From: SLRI01 sp036796215
GTDB lineage: Bacteria; Pseudomonadota; Alphaproteobacteria; Geminicoccales; Geminicoccaceae
Direction: 5' to 3'
Assembly (NCBI GenBank): GCA_036796215.1
Contig: DAIRDJ010000001.1
Coordinates: forward strand, 1 to 64,000
DNA length: 64,000 nt
A program made the position numbers and the translations under genes. Below the pieces are notes generated by a model. That model did not search any database. It saw nothing but the letters and a program-made list of their open reading frames with translations, and was not told the DNA's origin. This document shows, one piece after another, positions 58,218-64,000 of the stretch (its first letter is position 1; every line of letters begins with the position of its first letter).

Positions 58218-58975
58218 GGCTGGACCAGCTCGTCGAGGAGCTTCGACGCCCCGAAGCGGAAATGCGCCGCGGTCATCCACCTCTCGCCCATGATCGCCTC
58301 GCCGACCTGCCAGTAGCGCATCGCGTCCCGCGCCGTCCTGACCCCGCCCGAGATCTTGACCCCGACCTTGCCCTCGGCCTCTTGCGCCACGGCGAACAGG
58401 AGCGCTGCGGCCTCGGGCGTGGCGCCCGTCTCGATCTTGCCGGTCGAGGTCTTCAGAAAATCGATCCCGGCCATGACGGCCGAACGGGCGACCGCGGTGA
58501 TCAGCTCCGGCCGCTGGAGCCTGCCGGTCTCGAGAATCAGCTTGAGCGTGGTGGTCGGCCCCGCCGCCTCGCGGCAGAGGGTGACGAGCTCGCCGGTGAG
58601 CCCGACATCGCCGTCGAGGGCGGCCTCCAGCGGCGCCACGATATCGACCTCCATCGCCCCTGCGGCGACGGCGACCGCGACGGCGTCGGCCGTGCCGGCG
58701 AGATCGTCGCCGCCGTGCGGGAAGTTGGCGACCGTCGCGAGCCTCGCCCGGCTGCCGTCGAGGCAGCGACGCGCCACCGGCAACGCGTCCGGCAGGACAC
58801 AGACGGCGGCGACCCCGTGCTGCGTGGCCCGGGCGCAGAGCGCTTCGATGTCGGCCTCGGTCTCGTCGCCGTTCAGCGTGGTGAGGTCGATCGCCTCGAC
58901 GAAGCGGCGGGCAAGCGCGGCATCCACATCTCGGGCGTCGGCGGCAGCCAGGATGGCGTCGAGGTCAAGTCGCAT
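58214..58975 (-). CDS. deoC: deoxyribose-phosphate aldolase
   Basis: A 253-residue class I aldolase that splits 2-deoxyribose-5-phosphate into acetaldehyde and glyceraldehyde-3-phosphate. IDLTTLNGDETEADIEALC replaces the usual IDhT.L start. VATVANFPHGG gives the second beta strand, the Schiff-base Lys is in GIDFLKTSTGK (~170), and VKISGGVRTARDA (Lys ~200) completes the site. It overlaps the upstream fusion gene by 11 bases and deoA by four. It degrades deoxyribose from imported deoxynucleosides. Confidence 0.95.
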   Translation of the reverse strand: MRLDLDAILAAADARDVDAALARRFVEAIDLTTLNGDETEADIEALCARATQHGVAAVCVLPDALPVARRCLDGSRARLATVANFPHGGDDLAGTADAVAVAVAAGAMEVDIVAPLEAALDGDVGLTGELVTLCREAAGPTTTLKLILETGRLQRPELITAVARSAVMAGIDFLKTSTGKIETGATPEAAALLFAVAQEAEGKVGVKISGGVRTARDAMRYWQVGEAIMGERWMTAAHFRFGASKLLDELVQP

Positions 58976-60179
58976 GGCGGGCGAGCTCCTGCATCGCGTG
59001 GGTCAAGAGCCGCTCTAGGTCGCCCGCGGCCCGGCCGGCGACGGCCAACGTCTCGGCATGGCTCAGGGGTTCGCCGGCGAGCCCGGCCGCCCGGTTGGTG
59101 ACGATCGAGAGGCCGAGCACCTTCATGCCGGCATGGCGGGCGAGAATCGCCTCGGGCACGGTGGACATGCCGACGAGATCGGCCCCCATCGCCCGAAAGG
59201 CGCGGATCTCGGCCGGCGTCTCGAAGGAGGGGCCGGGGGTGGCGAGGTAGACGCCCCGGGCGAGGTCGAGGCCGAGCGCCTTGCTGGTCGCTTCGATCAC
59301 CTGGCGGAGCTCGGCATCGTAGACCGAGGTCATGTCCGGAAAGCGTGGGCCGACCCGGTCGTCGTTGGGGCCGGTGAGCGGGTTGCTGCCCAGCATGTTG
59401 ACATGGTCGGTGACCACGGCGATGGCGCCGGGTGCGATCGCCGGGTCGATCGCCCCGCTGGCGTTGGTGAGGATCAAGAGCCGGGTGCCCATGGCGGCGA
59501 GCGTGCGGATCATGGTGGCGAGCGGGCCGGTGCCCTGGCCCTCGTAGAGGTGGACGCGGCCCTGCAGGCAGGCGAGTGGGATGCCCCCGATCCCACCGAC
59601 GATGAGGCGGCCGGCGTGACCCTCGATCGAGGGTGTGGGGAAGCCCGGGACCTCGCTGTAGGGCATGATCGCGGGGCTCTCGAGCTGGTCGGCGAAGCCG
59701 CCGAGGCCGGAGCCGAGGATGAGCGCGAGCTTCGGGAACGCGGCGCCGAAGCGGGCCTGCAGCACCTCGGTTGCGGTCGCCGGTGCGGCCGCGCCCAGTG
59801 CCAGGGGGCCGAAAGCCAGGGGCAAGAGCTCGGCCATCGTCGCTGTCCTGACGCTGCCGTCCAAGCCTGCCATGTGGATCGGGGTCGCGGGTGGGGCGAA
59901 CTCGGCGAGGAGCTGGCGGCAGCCGCCGCAGGGTGCACAGGGCTCGTTGCCGCTGCCGATCACGGCGACCTCGGCGATGCGCTGTTCGCCCCCGGCGATC
60001 ATCGCGGCCACGGCTCCACGCTCGGCGCAGAGACCTTGCGGGTACGAGGCGTTCTCGACATTGGCCCCGACGAAGACCGCACCGCTCGCACTGCGGAGCG
60101 CACAGCCGACCTTGAACGCCGAATAGGGGGCATAGGCGCGGGCCTGGACGGCGCGCGCCCGTTCCAGGAGATCCGTCAT
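58965..60179 (-). CDS. cytidine deaminase-purine nucleoside phosphorylase fusion
   Basis: A single 404-residue frame with two salvage enzymes. Residues 1-~125 are cytidine deaminase: YAPYSAFKVGCALRSASGAV, NVENASYPQGLCAERGA (zinc ligand Cys and catalytic Glu), EPCAPCGGCRQLLAEF (PCxxC). After a short linker (FGPLALGAAAPATATEVLQA) residues ~140-404 are trimeric purine nucleoside phosphorylase: LALILGSGLGGFADQLE, GHAGRLIVGGIGG, LILTNASGAIDP, ATPGPSFETPAEIRAFRAMG, DLVGMSTVPEAILARH, VTNRAAGL. No stop or frame change lies between them. ATG at 60179 overlaps the permease stop (ATGA). Elsewhere these are normally two neighbouring genes, cdd and deoD/punA. Confidence 0.9.
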   Translation of the reverse strand: MTDLLERARAVQARAYAPYSAFKVGCALRSASGAVFVGANVENASYPQGLCAERGAVAAMIAGGEQRIAEVAVIGSGNEPCAPCGGCRQLLAEFAPPATPIHMAGLDGSVRTATMAELLPLAFGPLALGAAAPATATEVLQARFGAAFPKLALILGSGLGGFADQLESPAIMPYSEVPGFPTPSIEGHAGRLIVGGIGGIPLACLQGRVHLYEGQGTGPLATMIRTLAAMGTRLLILTNASGAIDPAIAPGAIAVVTDHVNMLGSNPLTGPNDDRVGPRFPDMTSVYDAELRQVIEATSKALGLDLARGVYLATPGPSFETPAEIRAFRAMGADLVGMSTVPEAILARHAGMKVLGLSIVTNRAAGLAGEPLSHAETLAVAGRAAGDLERLLTHAMQELARHAT

Positions 60180-61150
60180 CGTTCCTTCACATAAGGCTGG
60201 CCGATGGCCTTGGGGGCCACCGCACGGCCGACGAAACCGGCCAGCAGCAGGATGGTCAAGAGATAGGGCAGCGCCTGGATCGCCTGGGTCGGCACCTCGC
60301 CGATCAGCGGCAGCTCGACGCCCTGCAGCCTGGCCTGGATGGCATCGGCGAAGGCGAAGAGGAGGCAGGCGAAGAGGACGGGGACCGGGCGCCATTTGCC
60401 GAAGATCAGCGCCGCCAGGGCCAAGAATCCCTTGCCGGCGGACATGTCGCGGGTGAAGCCGGCACCTTGCGCGATCGAGAGATAGGCACCGGCGATGCCG
60501 CACAAGAGGCCGGTGATCATCAGCGCCCGAAAGCGCATGGCGGTAACGGAAATGCCGGCGGTGTCCACCGCACTCGGGTTCTCGCCCACGGCCCTCAGGC
60601 GCAGGCCGAAGCGGGTCTTGTAGACGACCCAGGCGGTGAGCGGGACGGAGAAGGCAGCGACATAGACCAGGATGTTGTGGCCGCTGATCACGTTGGCGTA
60701 GAGCGGCCCGAGGAGGGGGACGTCGGCCAGCGCCTGGGCGAAGGGCAGGTCGATGGAGCGAAAGCGCATGCCCTCGGCCGAGACCGGCACGCGGCCGGCC
60801 TGGCGGAACCAGGCATCGGCGAGGACCGGGCCGAGGCCGGCGACGGTGATGTTGATGGCGACACCGGAGACCACGTGATCGCCGCGGTGGGTGATGCAGG
60901 CGAAGCCGTGCAGCATGGCGAGTGCCAAGGAGACGCCCATGGCGGTCATCAGGCCCACCCAGGCCGAGCCGGTCATGGCAGCCGCAGCGGCGGCGGCGAA
61001 GGCGGCCCCCAGCATCTTGCCCTCGAGGCCGATATCGACGATGCCGCTGCGCTCGGCAAAGAGCCCGGCCATGGCGGCGAGCACCAGCGGTGTGGCGAGG
61101 CGGAAGGTGCTCGCGGTCAAGAGGAGCGCCTGGGTCCAGAGCTCTTCCAT
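60176..61150 (-). CDS. nucleoside ABC transporter permease (second)
   Basis: A 324-residue membrane protein with about nine helices, of the branched-chain/nucleoside permease family. GLFAERSGIVDIGLEGKMLG (residues ~28-48) is the family signature; FGLRLRAVGENPSAVDTAGI (~200-220) is the conserved cytoplasmic loop that contacts the ATPase. It works with the permease at 61160-62260, the double ATPase and the BMP lipoprotein. ATG at 61150 lies nine bases after the preceding gene. Confidence 0.93.
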   Translation of the reverse strand: MEELWTQALLLTASTFRLATPLVLAAMAGLFAERSGIVDIGLEGKMLGAAFAAAAAAAMTGSAWVGLMTAMGVSLALAMLHGFACITHRGDHVVSGVAINITVAGLGPVLADAWFRQAGRVPVSAEGMRFRSIDLPFAQALADVPLLGPLYANVISGHNILVYVAAFSVPLTAWVVYKTRFGLRLRAVGENPSAVDTAGISVTAMRFRALMITGLLCGIAGAYLSIAQGAGFTRDMSAGKGFLALAALIFGKWRPVPVLFACLLFAFADAIQARLQGVELPLIGEVPTQAIQALPYLLTILLLAGFVGRAVAPKAIGQPYVKER

Positions 61151-61159
61151 CAGGCCCTC

Positions 61160-62260
61160 TCAGGCCACAGCCGGCACGGCCGGGCGGGCGAAGCGGGCCT
61201 CGAGCCAGGGGCGGAACATGTGCTCGAGGGCGCCGGCGAAGAGGATGACGAGGCCCTGGATGACGACCACCATGTCGCGGTTGATCGTCGGCATGTCGAA
61301 GGCGAGCTCGGAGCCGCCCTGGTAGAGCGCACCGAAGAGCAGGGCTGCGAGGACGATGCCGACCGGGTGGCCCCGGCCCATCAGTGCCACGGCGATGCCG
61401 ACGAAGCCGTAGCCGCCGGTGAAACCCAGGGTGAGGCGGTGCTGGGCGCCCAGGACCTCGTTGAGCGACATCAGCCCGGCCAAGGCACCCGAGAGGGTCA
61501 TCGCGATCATGATCTGCCGGGCCGGCGAGATGCCGCCATAGACCGCCGCGGGCTCGCTCTTGCCGACCACCCGCAGCTCGTAGCCGGCGCGGGTCTTCCA
61601 GACGAAGAGCCAGTAGAGCAGGCAGCAGACCAGCGCGATGAAGAGCGAGGCGTTCAGGGGCGAGCGGCCGATCACCATGCCGAGGCCGCCGAAGAGTTCG
61701 TGCAATTGCGGCAGCCACATGCGCTGATCGAAGGTCACACTTTCCGGGATCTGCTGACCTTCCCGGCGCAGCGGGTTGACCAGGAGGTAGGTCATGATGG
61801 AGGCGGCGATGAAGTTGAGCATGATCGTGGTGATCACGGTGTGGCTGCCGCGCCGGGCCTGCAGCCAGCCCGGGATGAAGCCCCAGATCCCGCCGAAGAG
61901 GGCTGCCGCCATGATCCCGATCATGATGCCGACCGGCAGCGGCCAGTGCCCGATATAGATGCCGACGAGGCCGACGCCGAGCCCGCCGATATAGGCCTGG
62001 CCCTCGCCGCCGATGTTGAAGAGGCCGCACTGGAAGGCGAGGGCCACGGCAAGCCCGGTGAAGATGAAGTTGGTGGTGTAGAAGAGCGTGTAGCCCACGG
62101 CCTCGCCGTAGCCGAAGGCGCCGAAGACGAGAAGCTGGACCGCCTCGAGCGGGCTTTCGCCGAGGATCACGACGATCAGCCCGGCGACCAGGAAGGCCAT
62201 GGCGAGATTCATCAGCGGCAGGAGGCCGTAATTGACCCAGGGCGGCAGCTTGGTCGGCAT
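61160..62260 (-). CDS. nucleoside ABC transporter permease (first)
   Basis: A 366-residue inner-membrane protein with about ten helices. FQCGLFNIGGEGQAYIGGLG (residues ~78-98) and GYELRVVGKSEPAAVYGGIS (the loop contacting the ATPase, ~240) are signatures of the BmpDEFG-type nucleoside permeases. The ATG at 62260 shares a base with the stop of the ATPase gene (TGATG). The frame stays open further upstream only as antisense-like phase of the ATPase. It forms a heterodimer with the second permease. Confidence 0.93.
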   Translation of the reverse strand: MPTKLPPWVNYGLLPLMNLAMAFLVAGLIVVILGESPLEAVQLLVFGAFGYGEAVGYTLFYTTNFIFTGLAVALAFQCGLFNIGGEGQAYIGGLGVGLVGIYIGHWPLPVGIMIGIMAAALFGGIWGFIPGWLQARRGSHTVITTIMLNFIAASIMTYLLVNPLRREGQQIPESVTFDQRMWLPQLHELFGGLGMVIGRSPLNASLFIALVCCLLYWLFVWKTRAGYELRVVGKSEPAAVYGGISPARQIMIAMTLSGALAGLMSLNEVLGAQHRLTLGFTGGYGFVGIAVALMGRGHPVGIVLAALLFGALYQGGSELAFDMPTINRDMVVVIQGLVILFAGALEHMFRPWLEARFARPAVPAVA

Positions 62261-63801
62261 CAGGCGGCCGCCTCCTCGCGGATCCCGGCCATCAGCATGC
62301 CGATCCGCCGCGCATCGGCCTCGGCTGCCATGAGCTCGCCGGTGATCGTGCCGTCGAACATGACGATGATGCGGTCGGCGAGCGAGAGGATCTCGTCGAG
62401 CTCGACCGAGACCAGAAGAATGGCCTTGCCGGCGTCGCGCATCGCGATCAGCCGGCGGTGGATGAACTCGATGGCGCCGATGTCGACGCCGCGCGTCGGC
62501 TGGCCGACGAGCAGGAGGTCCGGGTCGTGCTCCATCTCCCGCGCCAGCACCAGTTTTTGCTGGTTGCCGCCGGAGAACGAGGTCGCCTGGAGCATCGGGG
62601 CCACGGGCCGGACGTCGTAGCCCTTCATCCAGCCGAGACAGTGCTCGATGATCCCGCGCTTCTTCAAGAAGCCGTGCTCGGCATAGGCCGGCAGGAGATG
62701 GTAGCCGAGAATCGCGTTCTCGTAGGCCGCAAAGCCGCGCACCAGGCCCATGCGCAGCCGGTCCTCGGGGACGTGGCCGAGCTTCTTGCGCCGGGCATCC
62801 GCCGCATCGAGCACCGGCTCGCCGTGCAAGAGCACCCGGCCGGAGGTGATCTTCCGGATACCGGAAAGCGCCTCGAGCAGCTGCGATTGGCCGTTGCCGG
62901 CGACCCCGGCGATGCCGACGATCTCGCCCGCACGGACGCTGAAGCTCACGTCCTTGACCCGCCTGACGCCCAGTTCGTCCACGACCTCGAGATGCTCGAC
63001 CTCGAGCACCGGATCTCTTGGCCGGGCCGGCTGCTTGTCGACCCGGAGCAGCACCTTGCGGCCGACCATCAGCTCTGCAAGCTCCTCGGTCGTGGTTTCG
63101 GCCGTCTTCCTGTGGGCCACCATCTCGCCGCCGCGCATGACGCTCACAGTGTCGGTGACCGCCATGATCTCGCGCAGCTTGTGGGTGATCAGGATGACCG
63201 TCCGGCCCTGCTCCTTCAGGCTTTTCAGGATGCGAAAGAGGTGGTCGGCTTCCTGGGGGGTCAGGACACCTGTGGGCTCGTCGAGGATGAGCACGCGAGC
63301 GCCCCGGAAGAGGGCCTTGAGGATCTCGACCCGCTGCTGGATGCCGACCGGCAGATCCTCGATCCTGGCGTCGATGTCGACCTCGAGCGAGTAGTCGCGC
63401 TCGAGCCTGAGCAGCTCTTCCCTGGCGCGCGCCGCACCGGCCTCGAGCGTCCAGCCGCCCTCGGCACCCAAGAGGATGTTCTCGAGCACGGTGAACGGCT
63501 CGACCAGCATGAAGTGCTGGTGGACCATGCCGATGCCGGCCGCGATCGCATCCTCGGGCGACTTGATCACCCTTGTCTCGCCGTCCACCAGGATCCGGCC
63601 CGAATCGGCCTGGTAGAAGCCGTAGAGGATGTTCATCAGGGTCGACTTGCCGGCCCCGTTCTCGCCAACGATGCCGTGGATGGTGCCGGGCTGTACGGTG
63701 AGCGCAATGTCCTTGTTGGCGTGGACGGGGCCGAAGGACTTGTTGACGCCCTCGAGCGCCACCGCGGGCGGTGGATCGCCCGCGGTCGTCGCCACGCTCA
63801 T
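62260..63801 (-). CDS. nucleoside ABC transporter ATP-binding protein (double ATPase)
   Basis: A 513-residue protein with two ABC domains in tandem, as in sugar and nucleoside importers of the RbsA type. First domain: Walker A GENGAGKSTLMNILYGFY (residues ~40), the signature region reads LPVGIQQRVEILKAL, then LILDEPTGVLTPQEAD. Second domain: GVAGNGQSQLLEAL as a degenerate Walker A, FSGGNQQKLVLAREM as the signature, LLLVGQPTRGVDIGAIEF as Walker B in which Gln replaces the usual catalytic acid. Only the first site is likely to hydrolyse ATP well. ATG at 63801, 27 nt after the BMP lipoprotein stop. Confidence 0.95.
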   Translation of the reverse strand: MSVATTAGDPPPAVALEGVNKSFGPVHANKDIALTVQPGTIHGIVGENGAGKSTLMNILYGFYQADSGRILVDGETRVIKSPEDAIAAGIGMVHQHFMLVEPFTVLENILLGAEGGWTLEAGAARAREELLRLERDYSLEVDIDARIEDLPVGIQQRVEILKALFRGARVLILDEPTGVLTPQEADHLFRILKSLKEQGRTVILITHKLREIMAVTDTVSVMRGGEMVAHRKTAETTTEELAELMVGRKVLLRVDKQPARPRDPVLEVEHLEVVDELGVRRVKDVSFSVRAGEIVGIAGVAGNGQSQLLEALSGIRKITSGRVLLHGEPVLDAADARRKKLGHVPEDRLRMGLVRGFAAYENAILGYHLLPAYAEHGFLKKRGIIEHCLGWMKGYDVRPVAPMLQATSFSGGNQQKLVLAREMEHDPDLLLVGQPTRGVDIGAIEFIHRRLIAMRDAGKAILLVSVELDEILSLADRIIVMFDGTITGELMAAEADARRIGMLMAGIREEAAA

Positions 63802-63828
63802 CGAGCAAGCGCCCTCAGTTCTGGCCCC

Positions 63829-64000
63829 TCAGTTCTGCGTCGAGTAGTAGTCCTCGACCGCGAGCTCGCCGGCGATGATCTGTGCCTTCGCCGCCTCGAT
63901 TGCCGCTTCCATCTCGGCCGTTATCAACTCTCGGTTGTTCTCGTCGATGGCAAAGCCGACGCCCTCCTCGGCGAGCCCGAGGGACATGGCACCCGCCTCC
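63829..64000 (-). CDS. BMP-family nucleoside-binding lipoprotein, C-terminal end
   Basis: The last 56 residues are in the window. SLGLAEEGVGFAIDENNREL and ITAEMEAAIEAAKAQIIAGE then VEDYYSTQN match the C-terminus of BMP/PnrA-like substrate-binding lipoproteins that capture nucleosides in the periplasm. It is the first gene of the leftward salvage operon, so the N-terminus and promoter lie beyond the window. A 10-base repeat, CTCAGTTCTG, occurs at its end (63828-63837) and again at 63814-63823. Confidence 0.9.
   Translation of the reverse strand, partial: EAGAMSLGLAEEGVGFAIDENNRELITAEMEAAIEAAKAQIIAGELAVEDYYSTQN

Overview
This is a 64-kb stretch of a GC-rich bacterial chromosome. Codon use, gene families and neighbourhoods (RecX, L13/S9, a nucleoside ABC importer operon, a photolyase/desaturase stress cluster, bactofilins, a DUF1638/corrinoid module) point to an alphaproteobacterium, probably a Rhodospirillales-like lineage; the genus cannot be read from the sequence. 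Genes are dense, many start with an overlap of the upstream stop codon, and TTG/GTG starts are unusually common. No rRNA, tRNA or CRISPR array was seen.

Layout. 1-2.7 kb: arginine deiminase (cut by the window edge), a broken amino-acid permease remnant and a YfcC-like carrier, divergent from an AraC-type regulator. 3.8-7.0 kb: a lipoprotein hydrolase and an ECF sigma/anti-sigma pair. 7.4-9.8 kb: a DksA-like zinc protein and a corrinoid protein/DUF1638/'virulence factor' module without its usual methyltransferase, ending at a truncated ABC exporter. 10.1-13.9 kb: a duplicated two-gene cassette, each copy a tiny twin-arginine-like protein (53-54 aa) coupled to a GMC oxidoreductase. 14.4-17.9 kb: a ribbon-helix-helix regulator whose start codon lies in 11-bp tandem repeats, a PHB-depolymerase-type esterase and a ThDP enzyme. 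17.9-22.5 kb: two bactofilins (one coupled to a ParA-type ATPase), an adenosine-kinase-like PfkB protein and small hypotheticals. 22.8-29 kb: MetY, SMP-30, RecX, an insertion scar (truncated secreted protein, dead IS30 transposase, truncated IS256 transposase) and an amidase. 29-38 kb: membrane and surface-sugar/lipid type genes (polytopic protein, epimerase, SMR transporter, HAD phosphatase, acyltransferase) mixed with two more GMC dehydrogenases.

38.9-48 kb holds the most coherent regulon: two operons facing each other (FAD oxidoreductase, DUF1365, cyclopropane synthase, MFS, DUF3833 on +; DUF6134, FeS-type photolyase, SDR, SnoaL-like on -). Both are preceded by near-identical promoter-like sequences, TGATCC-N18-TARAC or TAACC, resembling the RpoE/ChrR singlet-oxygen promoters of Rhodobacter. 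The gene content matches that photooxidative response and membrane-lipid modification.

48-64 kb: ribokinase; an envelope LysM/FecR protein coupled to a CHASE2-PAS-GGDEF-EAL c-di-GMP enzyme; ribosomal L13/S9; an MFS exporter; exonuclease III; then a full nucleoside uptake and salvage operon (BMP lipoprotein, ABC ATPase, two permeases, a cytidine deaminase-purine nucleoside phosphorylase fusion, DeoC, DeoA). This imports nucleosides and feeds deoxyribose- and ribose-phosphates to central metabolism. Three convergent gene pairs in the window share one CTAG as both stop codons.
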